DNA from: Endozoicomonas acroporae | Lineage (GTDB): Bacteria; Pseudomonadota; Gammaproteobacteria; Pseudomonadales; Endozoicomonadaceae | Reading direction: 5' to 3' | NCBI RefSeq assembly: GCF_002864045.1 | Contig: NZ_PJPV01000003.1 | Coordinates: 1 to 64,000 of the forward strand | DNA length: 64,000 bases | Shown: piece by piece, positions 35,041-43,843 of the stretch | Numbering within the stretch: the first letter of the stretch is position 1 | How the letters are laid out: the number at the start of each line of letters is the position of its first letter | The notes under the pieces: generated by a model | What the model was told of the DNA's origin: nothing | The model's database searches: none | What the model saw: the letters and a program-made list of their open reading frames with translations, nothing else | Made by a program: the position numbers and the translations under genes

Positions 35041-36138
35041 CTATTTCCGAATCAGATGAACGCCCATTTCAGCGTGATGAGTGTATGGGAACTGGTCAAA
35101 AAGGGCGATTTTTTCGATTCTATGGGTCTGGCAAATGGTTGACAGATTTTGCCTGAGCGTTTCAGGGTTGCAGGAAATGTACAGGATATTGTCGAAATTC
35201 TGCACCAGCTTTTCCGTTCCTTCATCGAGACCTGCCCTGGGAGGGTCCACCAGAATGGTTGAGAAGTCATAGCCGTCCAGGTCGATCTCGCTCAGGCGGC
35301 GAAATGCCCGTTCCCTGTTCATGGCCTGGGTCAACTCCTCACTGGATAGACGGGCGATTTCTACGTTCTCTACATTATTCAGCTTAAAGTTTTCCCGGGC
35401 CGAATGGACTGAGGTTTTGGCAATTTCAGTGGCCAGTACCCTGGTAAAATGCCTGGCAAGCACGCAGGTGAAATTCCCATTTCCGCAATAGAGCTCTAAC
35501 AGATCACTGCTACTGTCGGACGTAATCGCTTGTGCGGCACCACAGGCCCAGGCAAGCATGTGCTCATTAACACTGGCATTAGGCTGGGTAAAACTGTTTT
35601 CTACCTGAGTGTAATGGAATGGTTTGCCATCCACGGTCAATGTTTCAGTGACATAGTCTTTATCCAGCACCAGTTTCTGCTTGCGGGCACGTCCAATAAT
35701 GGCAATGCCAAACTGTTCCTGCAGTGCTGTTGCTTCCTGTTGCCAATGATCATCCAGCTGGCGGTGGTAGATCAGTGACACCAGGGCTTCTTTTGTCTGG
35801 GTGGTGAGAAACTCAACCTGAAAAAGCCGTTTCTTCAGATGGCTGCTGGCGATGATAGCCTCCATCAAAGGCATCATTAACCGGTTAATGGTTTCGGAGC
35901 CACTGGGAAAAGAGGTGACTTCAAAGGGCTGCCTGGTTTGTGGATCGAACATCCGGTAGTAGCAGTGATCGCCCTCATGCCAGACATGAAACTCTGCTCT
36001 CATCCGGTAATGGTCCGGCCTGGAGCGGAAAAGTTCCAGTTCAGGCATATCAAATTCGGCAAACTCGCTGCAAATGCTGCTGGCCTTTTCTGCCAGTTGC
36101 TCTTCATACCTTTCGGGTTGGACTGTTGGTAGGGACAT
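35041..36138 (-). CDS. trmA: tRNA (uracil-54-C5)-methyltransferase TrmA
   Basis: The 365-aa enzyme makes ribothymidine at position 54 of tRNA. Family motifs are all present: HYRMRAEFHVWH, QVENSFTQPNASVNEHML, DLLELYCGNGNFTCVLARHF (SAM site), ILVDPPRAGLD, the catalytic cysteine in YISCNPETL, and FDQFPYTHHAEMGVHL with the general base. The start MSLPTVQPERYEEQL aligns with E. coli TrmA; ten further open residues upstream lie over the hairpin of the terminator and are unlikely. It stands as a single gene. Confidence 0.95.
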   Translation of the reverse strand: MSLPTVQPERYEEQLAEKASSICSEFAEFDMPELELFRSRPDHYRMRAEFHVWHEGDHCYYRMFDPQTRQPFEVTSFPSGSETINRLMMPLMEAIIASSHLKKRLFQVEFLTTQTKEALVSLIYHRQLDDHWQQEATALQEQFGIAIIGRARKQKLVLDKDYVTETLTVDGKPFHYTQVENSFTQPNASVNEHMLAWACGAAQAITSDSSSDLLELYCGNGNFTCVLARHFTRVLATEIAKTSVHSARENFKLNNVENVEIARLSSEELTQAMNRERAFRRLSEIDLDGYDFSTILVDPPRAGLDEGTEKLVQNFDNILYISCNPETLRQNLSTICQTHRIEKIALFDQFPYTHHAEMGVHLIRK

Positions 36139-36154
36139 AGCGCTAGTGATCAAA

Positions 36155-36180
36155 TAAAAACGGCCCATATTATGGGCCGT
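36155..36180 (-). terminator. Intrinsic terminator
   Basis: ACGGCCCATA-A-TATGGGCCGT forms a perfect 10-bp stem followed on the minus strand by TTTTTATTTG. It lies 25 bp after the 65-aa gene at 36205 and just before trmA. Confidence 0.75.
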
Positions 36181-36204
36181 AATAGCATGGGCGTGAAGCG
36201 TGGT

Positions 36205-36402
36205 TTATGGTTGATTTGAGTGGCCATGCATTGACTGCTGGATGTCTTTCCGGATCTGCTGCATTTTAAAGGCGATTTGATCACTGCGATGGCTGATCAG
36301 GATCATTCTCTGCTCAAATCGTTGCAGAACATGGCAGGCTTCCCGGAGTTTGTCAGGAAGTGCTTGTTGACGATGTTCAAGTGAGCGATCGTTGGGCTTC
36401 AT
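36205..36402 (-). CDS. Small protein of unknown function
   Basis: This 65-aa frame (MKPNDRSLEHRQQALPDKLR and a helical tail with FEQRMILISHRSDQIAF) is followed by a good terminator, which supports its being a gene. The ribosome site is poor. The composition is charged and helical with no export signal. No family is recognised. It lies between trmA and the GIY-YIG gene. Confidence 0.5.
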   Translation of the reverse strand: MKPNDRSLEHRQQALPDKLREACHVLQRFEQRMILISHRSDQIAFKMQQIRKDIQQSMHGHSNQP

Positions 36403-36470
36403 AGCCCAAGTATAGATGTGAGTTAGGGGTGGCCGGCACGTTCAGGGGAAGAAAATGCCGGTATAAGGAA

Positions 36471-37442
36471 TCAGGCAGCGACAGCCACGCTCTGGCTATT
36501 CATGCCCATGGCTCTTGTGGTGAGTTCTGCCAGCAGTTGTTCAATTTGCTGGCGATCGGATGCCTGGCTATCCGACGTCTTCTGGGCCCTGGCTTTGCGG
36601 TGCCGCTCAATGGCTTCGCGGATGCGTTGTTCCCTTGGGTCAAGCTCAATAATGATCTCTGGTTCAGCCGCTGTCACTGGCTCAGGCTGCGGTTCAACCA
36701 CTTCGATCTCAACCGTTACGGGAGCGGCTGGTTTGCTGTTGAGGAGTTCAACCGCATTGCTGTCTCCTGACAGGACGGCGTTGGCGGCTGCCTGAATGGC
36801 TTCAAGCTGGGCCGAAATGTCGTCGCTGAGACAGATGTTGTTCATTTGCACAACGGCATTCACCTGAGAGCCGTTTTCCGGTTTTGCCACCAGCTTTTCT
36901 TTCCGGGCTTCTGCTGCGTTTTCCTGTGCGGTAGAAACATCCAGTTTGATGTCCGGTGATCTGACGCGTTCAACAGAAACAGGCGTCACTGGTTGTGCAA
37001 TGCCGGGCTGTTGTGGTGTTGCGGTTTTCTCTTCCGTCTGCTTTTTCGGCTCAGGAGAAATCTCATCAAAGTCATCCATGTCGCCGTCGAACCCGTCAAA
37101 GATGCTGGCAAGCTCTTTTTCCAGGCTGGACTTGCGGGTTCGTGTTTTCTTTTTAGGCTGGATCTTGACGGTGCTGGTTTTATAGCCACGGAGACTGCGA
37201 GCACCCAGCGTTTCAATGGCTTCCTGTTCAAGCGCGTTCAGCTCATTGCGGTCTTCTACGAAATCCCACTCTTCAACGACAAAGCCATCCCTGCCGTGTA
37301 CACGGATCTCCTGGTATAGCGGGTAGTCAAGATTCTGCTCGGCTGCAGCCACCATTTTTTCCCATTGGTCAACCAGGCCATTGCGGGTTGACCCAACATA
37401 GACTTGAGAGGTGGTTTTGTTGGTGACGGTGAAGATAATCAA
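36471..37442 (-). CDS. GIY-YIG domain protein with long charged tail
   Basis: The 323-aa protein has an N-terminal GIY-YIG-like nuclease domain of about 90 residues (MIIFTVTNKTTSQVYVGSTR, DGFVVEEWDFVEDRNELNAL, GYKTSTV). The first motif is altered (IIF for GIY), and VYVG stands for YIG. A basic patch (QPKKKTRTRKSS) follows, then a disordered Pro/Glu/Ala-rich region, and a C-terminal helix (EQRIREAIERHRKARAQKTS, QQIEQLLAELTTRAMG). The substrate is unknown. It may be a structure-specific nuclease or only a DNA-binding relative. Confidence 0.75.
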   Translation of the reverse strand: MIIFTVTNKTTSQVYVGSTRNGLVDQWEKMVAAAEQNLDYPLYQEIRVHGRDGFVVEEWDFVEDRNELNALEQEAIETLGARSLRGYKTSTVKIQPKKKTRTRKSSLEKELASIFDGFDGDMDDFDEISPEPKKQTEEKTATPQQPGIAQPVTPVSVERVRSPDIKLDVSTAQENAAEARKEKLVAKPENGSQVNAVVQMNNICLSDDISAQLEAIQAAANAVLSGDSNAVELLNSKPAAPVTVEIEVVEPQPEPVTAAEPEIIIELDPREQRIREAIERHRKARAQKTSDSQASDRQQIEQLLAELTTRAMGMNSQSVAVAA

Positions 37443-37680
37443 CGCTTAAGACCTTGCTGTGACTGAAACAGGGGCGCGATTATACCTGTCAATTTATCCG
37501 TGTGCAGGGGTGGAAAGCTCGTATTTTGTAGTTTTTTTTTACGATGTCCGGTTTGATTTTGAAGCCTGGTCGATGACTTTATCGTTCGCACGAAGACCCA
37601 TTGCGCTAATACGATGCATTTGTCGTTTAATGTCGTAGCTTGACGAGTTTGTTAGGAATAAGTCGCTTCCAGAGCAGCTG

Positions 37681-37710
37681 TTGTTTTCAGTTGTTTTCAG
37701 TTGTTGTCAG
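37681..37710. repeat. Three 10-bp tandem repeats at the 3' end of rimI
   Basis: TTGTTTTCAG occurs twice in a row and a third time as TTGTTGTCAG, ending across the rimI stop codon. It is a short tandem repeat that could vary in copy number without changing the protein core. Confidence 0.6.
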
Positions 37711-38174
37711 CTGAGGAAAGTATCAGGCTCCATTGCCATAACGATGGCATCTTCCCAACCCCTGCCCATGGGGTAATAGTTTTTCCTGATGCCGATCTCG
37801 CTGAAGCCTTCATGGAGATAAAGGTTGAAAGCTTTGATATTGGAGCGACGGACTTCAAGCAGAATGGTGTTGCAGCCAGACTGTCCTGCTTTCTGGAGCA
37901 TGTGTTGCAATAGCTGCCGACCGATACCTCGCCGTTGAAAAGATTTGTCCACCGTCAGAATCAGAATGCTGGCTTCGTCGGCTACCGTCATCATGACGCA
38001 GTGTCCTACAATTCTGCCATCAAGCACTGCCAGTTCGCAGGTATAGCCGGAGGTCAGGCTGTCGGAAAAGTGTGCCTTTCGCCAAGGGTGTTCTGCTGAC
38101 TGTTGCTCCACGGCATTGACCTGTTCCAGGTCACTTTCCAGCATTGGGCGAAACGTGAGTGAGGGTTGTGTCAT
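37707..38174 (-). CDS. rimI: Ribosomal protein S18-alanine N-acetyltransferase RimI
   Basis: The 155-aa GNAT enzyme acetylates the N-terminal alanine of ribosomal protein S18. It has EQVNAVEQQSAEHPWRKAHF, the acetyl-CoA loop LTVDKSFQRRGIGRQLLQHM, and LEVRRSNIKAFNLYLHEGF with the C-terminal IGIRKNYYP, all close to RimI. The ATG has no clear ribosome site but lies 30 bp after the holD-like gene, the same partner as in E. coli (holD-rimI), so translation is probably coupled. Confidence 0.93.
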   Translation of the reverse strand: MTQPSLTFRPMLESDLEQVNAVEQQSAEHPWRKAHFSDSLTSGYTCELAVLDGRIVGHCVMMTVADEASILILTVDKSFQRRGIGRQLLQHMLQKAGQSGCNTILLEVRRSNIKAFNLYLHEGFSEIGIRKNYYPMGRGWEDAIVMAMEPDTFLS

Positions 38175-38204
38175 GGTTGATGATTTATCTGCATCGTTTG
38201 ATCT

Positions 38205-39137
38205 TCAGGCATTGCCCTGTGTGTCTGGTGTTTTGGTGAGTAGCGGAGCCAGATCCTGCCATGCTTCCCTTTTGAGTATGGACTGTTTCATCAGTTCATT
38301 CAGCCCATGGGTTACAGCAAACCACTGGTCTGTATGAGTGCCCGGCTGGATGCCCCGTAGTTGCTCAAAATCTTTTTCCGGGTCCATAACAAACCTGGCC
38401 GCTGACTGGCCAAACAATAGAATCACCTTTCTGCGGGATAAGCCGTATTGGTTGCTCAGATAAGCACAGACGGCATCGGCAGCGGCGTAGTCATCCTGGC
38501 TTAGTTGGCTCAGCAGGCCCCGGCTTTCGCTCATGGGCCAGACAAATTCACGAACAGTCTGTGCACCTTCCGGGTTGAGCTTGAGAGCTCTGAGAATGTC
38601 ATCTAATAAGCGTTGATGGTAGCGGCTGAATTGATTGAGTCCGGAGTGTGGCATTTCGGCCACCACAAGGCAGTCATCGCTGACGGGTTTTATCACCAGA
38701 CGGAATTTGCTGGTGGAGCCTGACAGCTGTTTTACGGGCTCTGGTGAAGGTTGAACTTCCTGTTTGATGTCCTCAACAGGTTTGGATGGGGTAATAAATT
38801 GCCCAAGGATATCTGCTGGCTTGGTCGGCGAGTATCCTGTCTGGGGCTGCTCTCTGGCATTCTGCTGGTTAAACGCTGAGCTGATTTCAGTGCCAGAAAC
38901 AGCCTGAGCTGACTCTGCTTCGGCAAGTGCCCGGGCGTCCTCTGCTATCCAGTCAAAAGGTCTGGCTGGTTGAGCATTGGTCAGTTGATATCTGGGAAAC
39001 CAGGTCTGTATGCCCATGGCTCCCAAATAGTTCTGTCTGAGTTTTTCCCGGTGGGCAATCTGAATTTTTGCTGCAGAACTGTCGACAGCCTGATCACTGT
39101 TGGATGGTGAAGGGTGGTCAACGGTTTCGCCCTGCAT
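38205..39137 (-). CDS. HolD-like DNA polymerase III psi subunit, extended form
   Basis: The 310-aa protein has the psi-type motif LRQNYLGAMGIQTWFPRYQL near residue 35, which in E. coli HolD binds the clamp loader and chi. A poorly conserved linker (70-140) follows. The C-terminal domain (RLVIKPVSDDCLVVAEMPHS, LLDDILRALKLNPEG, KVILLFGQSAARFVM) resembles a uracil-DNA-glycosylase-like fold without its catalytic residues. It is more than twice the E. coli length (137 aa). Position before rimI supports the assignment. ATG 39137 is preferred to an upstream TTG. Confidence 0.7.
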   Translation of the reverse strand: MQGETVDHPSPSNSDQAVDSSAAKIQIAHREKLRQNYLGAMGIQTWFPRYQLTNAQPARPFDWIAEDARALAEAESAQAVSGTEISSAFNQQNAREQPQTGYSPTKPADILGQFITPSKPVEDIKQEVQPSPEPVKQLSGSTSKFRLVIKPVSDDCLVVAEMPHSGLNQFSRYHQRLLDDILRALKLNPEGAQTVREFVWPMSESRGLLSQLSQDDYAAADAVCAYLSNQYGLSRRKVILLFGQSAARFVMDPEKDFEQLRGIQPGTHTDQWFAVTHGLNELMKQSILKREAWQDLAPLLTKTPDTQGNA

Positions 39138-39259
39138 GTTGGTTCTCAATGGTTGCCGCTATTTACGGTTGCTGCTCTCAAGGGTAAGAGCAGAAGGAAG
39201 ATTAAAACGCCAATAATATCATTGAAAGATCCTGTTGGCATTTTAATCAAACAAATTGA

Positions 39260-40813
39260 TTAAACCGTTCCCCCGGTTTGTGGATTGGCTTTGGTGATAT
39301 CGGCTTCCAGCAGGTTGAGGGCATGGATGTAGGCTTTGGCGGAAGCAATGACGATATCGGTGTCAGCCCCGGAGCCATTGACAATCTGCCCGTTTTTCTC
39401 AAGCCGGACAGAGACTTTACCCTGGGAGTCAGTGCCCGTTGTAATGGCGCTGACGTTATACAGTGCCAGCCTGGCCTGGGAGTTGGCCAGCTTTTCAATG
39501 GCTTTGAATATGGCGTCAACAGGACCATCGCCGCTGCTGGAAACCGTCTGTTGTTCTCCGTTGATTGCCAGGGTGAGTGTTGCTTCCGGTGTTTTGCCAA
39601 TTTTTGAGCTGGCATTCAGATCGATCAGTTTATATTTCTCCACCAGCTCGCTGCTGCTGCGGGCATCACTCACCAGTGCCTGAAGGTCATCGTCGTAGAT
39701 TTCCGATTTTTTGTCCGCCAGAACCTTAAAACGCTGGAAGGCATCATTCAGGTCGTCCTGGCTGCTGAACGATATGCCCAGTTCCTCCATTCGGGTTTTG
39801 AAGGCATTGCGACCGGACAGTTTACCAAGCACCAGCCGGTTGGTATTCCAGCCGACATCTTCGGCAGACATAATTTCATAGGTTTCCCGGTGCTTCAGTA
39901 CACCATCCTGATGGATGCCAGACTCGTGGGCAAAGGCGTTGGCTCCCACGATGGCTTTGTTGGGTTGAACCGGGAAGCCGGTGATGGAGGAAACCAGTCG
40001 TGAGGCCGGTACAATCTGAGTGGTGTTAATGCCGGTGGTTACTCCCAGACAATCCGACCGGGTTTTCAGGGCCATGACAATCTCTTCAAGCGAGGCATTG
40101 CCCGCTCTTTCCCCTAATCCATTGATGGTGCATTCAACCTGACGTGCCCCGTTCACAACGGCAGACAGTGAGTTGGCTACAGCCAGGCCAAGGTCATTGT
40201 GGCAGTGAACGGAGAAGATGGCTTTATCAGCGTTTGGGATACGTTCCATCAGGGTTTTGATGGTTTCTCCAAACTGGTGTGGCAGGGCGTAGCCAACGGT
40301 ATCCGGAATATTGATGGTTCTGGCACCGGCATCAATGGCTGCTTCAATAATACGGCACAAAAAATCTATTTCTGAACGGCCTGCGTCTTCACAGGAAAAC
40401 TCAACATCGTCAATGTGGTTTCTGGCCCGTTTGACGGCAAATACAGCCTGTTTGATCACATCGTCCGGGTTCATGCACAATTTGTGCTGCATATGGATGG
40501 GAGAGGTGGCAATAAAGGTATGAATCCGCCCCCGTCTGGCTGGTTTCAGGGCTTCGGCGGCCCGGTCAATATCTTTTTCCAGTGCCCTGGAGAGGCTGCA
40601 TACCGTGCTTTCTGTGATATTGGTGGCAATGGCTTTGACAGCTTCAAAGTCACCGGGGCTGGCCATGGCGAAACCGGCTTCAATAACATCTACCCGAAGT
40701 TTTTCCAGGGTTCTGGCTATGCGTAATTTTTCATCACGGGTCATGGCTGCGCCGGGGCTTTGCTCCCCATCGCGCAGGGTGGTATCAAAAATCACAACTT
40801 GATTGTTGTTCAT
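39260..40813 (-). CDS. leuA: 2-isopropylmalate synthase LeuA
   Basis: The 517-aa enzyme condenses acetyl-CoA with 2-ketoisovalerate, the first step of leucine synthesis. The catalytic domain has [13 protein letters not shown], the metal-binding [14 protein letters not shown] (HxH) and [11 protein letters not shown]. The linker has [19 protein letters not shown]. The last 120 residues form the leucine-sensing regulatory domain ([20 protein letters not shown]). ATG 40813 follows GGGA by seven bases; a longer frame to 40852 lacks family similarity. It stands apart from leuBCD and follows a leucine-run leader peptide. Confidence 0.95.
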   Translation of the reverse strand: MNNNQVVIFDTTLRDGEQSPGAAMTRDEKLRIARTLEKLRVDVIEAGFAMASPGDFEAVKAIATNITESTVCSLSRALEKDIDRAAEALKPARRGRIHTFIATSPIHMQHKLCMNPDDVIKQAVFAVKRARNHIDDVEFSCEDAGRSEIDFLCRIIEAAIDAGARTINIPDTVGYALPHQFGETIKTLMERIPNADKAIFSVHCHNDLGLAVANSLSAVVNGARQVECTINGLGERAGNASLEEIVMALKTRSDCLGVTTGINTTQIVPASRLVSSITGFPVQPNKAIVGANAFAHESGIHQDGVLKHRETYEIMSAEDVGWNTNRLVLGKLSGRNAFKTRMEELGISFSSQDDLNDAFQRFKVLADKKSEIYDDDLQALVSDARSSSELVEKYKLIDLNASSKIGKTPEATLTLAINGEQQTVSSSGDGPVDAIFKAIEKLANSQARLALYNVSAITTGTDSQGKVSVRLEKNGQIVNGSGADTDIVIASAKAYIHALNLLEADITKANPQTGGTV

Positions 40814-40983
40814 GGTGTATCCCTTGCCTTTGCTGTCCGAAAGGCTGGTCAATTTCTTATTGGCTATGCTGCTGTTACTTGTTTTGTGTGCGCAGCAATC
40901 TTGTCTGGCAAGTCCGCTTTATCAGTGGTCTTGCGGTTTGGCCATCAAGGCCGGGTATTGGGGGAGATAGTAATTAATATGCC

Positions 40984-41121
40984 CTAAGGCAGTAGTAGAA
41001 GTAGCAGGCGAGCAGGAGCGAAGAAAGTTTCAGGCAGGAGAAGAACTCCCTTTTGGTAAGAAGTCTTATTATTACTTTTTATATCAACGTACTGTCTTTG
41101 CCAGTTTATCACGCTACTCAT
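40984..41121 (-). CDS. leuL: Leucine leader peptide of leuA
   Basis: A 45-aa frame with AAGGG five bases before its ATG ends in VLLLPETFFAPARLLLLLLP and a stop, 170 bp before leuA. The six consecutive leucine codons are CTG CTA CTT CTA CTA CTG; CTA is usually rare, as in the E. coli leu leader. This fits transcription attenuation: a ribosome stalled by lack of charged tRNA-Leu would change folding of the downstream RNA. The start is less certain than the end. No textbook terminator with a U-run is evident between the leader and leuA. Confidence 0.7.
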   Translation of the reverse strand: MSSVINWQRQYVDIKSNNKTSYQKGVLLLPETFFAPARLLLLLLP

Positions 41122-41211
41122 TGTGCCCTTCTCTTGAGGGAAATACGTAGATCGGCCGAGTAGTTGTACTATATAGGCAGAGTTTGCAGGATACAAGATG
41201 GGTATGGGGTG

Positions 41212-41232
41212 GTGGGCATGTTTCATGCCCAC
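41212..41232. other. Inverted repeat between hemH and the leu leader
   Basis: GTGGGCATG-TTT-CATGCCCAC is a perfect 9-bp stem 12 bp after the hemH stop. On the plus strand TCATTTTTATC follows, but no plus-strand gene ends here. On the minus strand, in the direction of hemH, there is no T-run. It may still slow hemH transcription before the leu leader region. Confidence 0.4.
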
Positions 41233-41244
41233 TCATTTTTATCA

Positions 41245-42267
41245 TCAATGAGTCAGAGGGTGTTCTGACCATTGCTTCAACAGGTCTATCCAGGCTGGAT
41301 GATCATTCAGGCAGGGAATGAGTTCCAGTGATTCACCCCCGGCTTTAATAAACTCCTCTTTGGCCCCAATGCCGATTTCTTCCAGCGTTTCCAGGCAGTC
41401 AGAAACAAAAGAAGGGCAGATAACCAGTACTTTTCTGGCTCCTTGATCCGCCAGTTGCTTGAGAACATCCAGAGTATTTGGCTCCAGCCACTTGGCTTTT
41501 CCCAGCCGGGACTGGAAGCCAACACTGTATTTATCAATCGGGATGCCTGCTTTTTCAACAAAAGCCTCTGTTGTCTGATATACCTGATGTCGGTAGCAGG
41601 TTTTGTGGGCAATGGAGGTTTTCTGGCAGCAGCTTTTATCTTTCAGGCAGTGATTGCCGGTTGGGTCATCTTTTGTAATGTGGCGCTCTGGTACGCCATG
41701 GTAGCTGAACACCAGGTGATCAAACTCTTTTTCCAGCCAGGGCTTTGCACTTTCGACCAGCGCTTCAATGTAGCCATCGTGATCATAGAACACCGGGTGG
41801 ACGCGAAGTGGCAGGGTGATGCCCATTTCCTGCATCAGGCTTTTGGCCCGTTCAATCACGGTTTTTACCGATGACATGGCGTAGTGTGGGTAGAGTGGGA
41901 ACAGCAGGATCTCTTCAATGCCCGGTTGCTTTGCCAGATTGCTCAGACCCTCTGCCATATCCGGTTTGCCGTAGCGCATGGCCAGCTCAATCGGGATGCT
42001 GGTACGCTCTCTGAGCTGTTCCGCGCACTTTTCGCTGTTGACAATGAGTGGTGAACCCTGCTCAGTCCAGATTGCGCTGTAAGCTTCAGCGGATCTTGCC
42101 GGACGGGAAGGTAAGATAAAAAGGCTGAGGATAAGCCTGCGAATCACCCATGGCAGGTCAATCACATGTTTGTCCATCAAAAACTCATTGAGATAGTTTC
42201 GAACATCTTCAACAGATGTGCTGTCCGGTGACCCCAGATTAACCAGCAAAACGCCTCTGTTTTCCAT
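41245..42267 (-). CDS. hemH: Ferrochelatase HemH
   Basis: The 340-aa enzyme inserts iron into protoporphyrin IX, the last step of haem synthesis. Motifs are RGVLLVNLGSPDSTSVEDVR, the catalytic histidine in LVFSYHGVPERHI, SVGFQSRLGKAKWLEP and the conserved glutamate in LETLEEIGIGAKEEF. Four cysteines are grouped in HCLKDKSCCQKTSIAHKTC, as in Pseudomonas-type ferrochelatases; whether they bind a cluster is not known here. It appears monocistronic. Confidence 0.95.
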   Translation of the reverse strand: MENRGVLLVNLGSPDSTSVEDVRNYLNEFLMDKHVIDLPWVIRRLILSLFILPSRPARSAEAYSAIWTEQGSPLIVNSEKCAEQLRERTSIPIELAMRYGKPDMAEGLSNLAKQPGIEEILLFPLYPHYAMSSVKTVIERAKSLMQEMGITLPLRVHPVFYDHDGYIEALVESAKPWLEKEFDHLVFSYHGVPERHITKDDPTGNHCLKDKSCCQKTSIAHKTCYRHQVYQTTEAFVEKAGIPIDKYSVGFQSRLGKAKWLEPNTLDVLKQLADQGARKVLVICPSFVSDCLETLEEIGIGAKEEFIKAGGESLELIPCLNDHPAWIDLLKQWSEHPLTH

Positions 42268-42458
42268 GGGCTAAAGAGCTCTCTATGATTTGTCAGAAGT
42301 ACCGCCAATTCCTTTTCATTGTTCAGGTTGGATCGTATGGGTGGAGTACTTCCGGATTGATTAATTGACAGCGAGTTTAACAGCTTTGCAGAGACTTTGG
42401 TGAGAATGGTGTCATTTCTTGTTGGTTGAAATATCCGGGCTAGAGGCCGGAAACAGGC

Positions 42459-43634
42459 TCAGGCCTGTTTGCGTCCGGCCCAGTAAAGAGTGATAAAGCC
42501 AAAGACAGCGGAGAGTATGGAGCCAGCCAGTACGCCGATGCGATCTGATACCAGGTAGTTGGTATTCACGTTTTCAAAGGCCAGTGAGCCAATAAACAGA
42601 CTCATGGTAAAACCAATACCGCAGAGTATAGAGAGGCCGTACATCTGGAGCCAGCTGGTTCCGGTGGGCAGTTTGGCCAGTCCGGATTTAACCGCCAGCC
42701 AGCAGAAGCTGAATACACCAATCTGTTTGCCCAGGAAGAGGCCGGCCACAATCCCCAGGGGAATTGGGGTGAACAGGCTTTTGATCTGTTCGGCATTCAG
42801 TTCAAGTCCGGCGTTGGCAAAGGCAAAAATAGGCAAAATGACATAATGAACACTGCTGTGCAGGTTGTGTTGCAGGGCTTTCAGTGGTGATCGACCGCTG
42901 CGGTCAACGGTTTTCAATGGAATGGTAAATGCCAGAAGTACGCCAGCCAGCGTAGCGTGAACGCCTGACTTTAGCACGCAGATCCAGAGCAATACGCCTA
43001 CAACCATGTAAGGTCCGATCCTGGTAACATCCCTATGGTTGAAGAAAGCCAGGATTGCCAGTAAGGCAGAGGCAATGCCCATGGACATCAGGGATAGCTC
43101 TTCCGTGTAGAAAATGGCAATGATAATGATGGCACCAAGATCGTCAATGATGGCCAGGGCCAGAAGGAATGTCATCAGTGATGCGGGTGCACGTTTACCG
43201 AGTAAGGCAAGAATGCCTACGGCAAAGGCAATGTCAGTGGCGGCGGGGATTGCCCAGCCTTTAATGGCAATAGGGTCTGAGTAGTTAAAAGCAACATAGA
43301 AGAGTGCCGGTACCAGCATTCCGCCTATGGCACCAATGCCTGGTAGCATAACCTGGGCCGGAGTACTGAGTTCCCCTGCAAGCACTTCCTGTTTGACTTC
43401 GAGGCCGATCAAAAGGAAGAAAACCGCCATCAGACCATCATTAATCCATAGCAGCAGTGGTTTGTGGATGTCCAGGGGGCCTGCGGTAAAACGGATGGGG
43501 GTTGATAGCAGTAAGTCATAATACTCTGCAAAAAATGTATTGGCAGCGAGCATCGCCAGTGCTGAGGCGATAAAAAGCAGTACGCCAATGGCGTAATCCT
43601 GCTGCAAGAAGCTATGAAATCGTCTGGCAAACAT
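42459..43634 (-). CDS. nhaA: Na+/H+ antiporter NhaA
   Basis: The 391-aa inner-membrane protein exchanges sodium for protons and controls internal pH. It has about 12 membrane segments. The family's functional sites are visible: AATDIAFAVGILALLG and ALAIIDDLGAIIIIA hold the ion-binding aspartates, and KSGVHATLAGVLLAF is the assembly-site signature. A small inverted repeat (AAACAGGC-TCAG-GCCTGTTT, 42451-42470) spans the stop codon. It stands alone and suits a marine lifestyle. Confidence 0.95.
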   Translation of the reverse strand: MFARRFHSFLQQDYAIGVLLFIASALAMLAANTFFAEYYDLLLSTPIRFTAGPLDIHKPLLLWINDGLMAVFFLLIGLEVKQEVLAGELSTPAQVMLPGIGAIGGMLVPALFYVAFNYSDPIAIKGWAIPAATDIAFAVGILALLGKRAPASLMTFLLALAIIDDLGAIIIIAIFYTEELSLMSMGIASALLAILAFFNHRDVTRIGPYMVVGVLLWICVLKSGVHATLAGVLLAFTIPLKTVDRSGRSPLKALQHNLHSSVHYVILPIFAFANAGLELNAEQIKSLFTPIPLGIVAGLFLGKQIGVFSFCWLAVKSGLAKLPTGTSWLQMYGLSILCGIGFTMSLFIGSLAFENVNTNYLVSDRIGVLAGSILSAVFGFITLYWAGRKQA

Positions 43635-43843
43635 GTTTTCTCCAGGAGCCCGCTAATCGCCTGTGGCCCATCTATTATACCAGTCTGTCCGCAAGAATTT
43701 CGTGCCTGCTTTTGTCTGAAAACTTCACATTGGCGTAGCGGGCAAAAAATGGCACTCAGTTTATCTGTACTGAATGCCGCTTGGTATTAAGGGCTATTAC
43801 TTATGGCGGCAGTACGGAGTAAGCCTGTAGGGTTTTTGGTATT

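Noticed and set aside
40984..41232. 82-aa frame as an ordinary protein upstream of leuA
   Set aside because: The leucine run just before the stop, the CTA codons, the internal ATG with AAGGG and the position before leuA fit a leader peptide starting at 41121 better.
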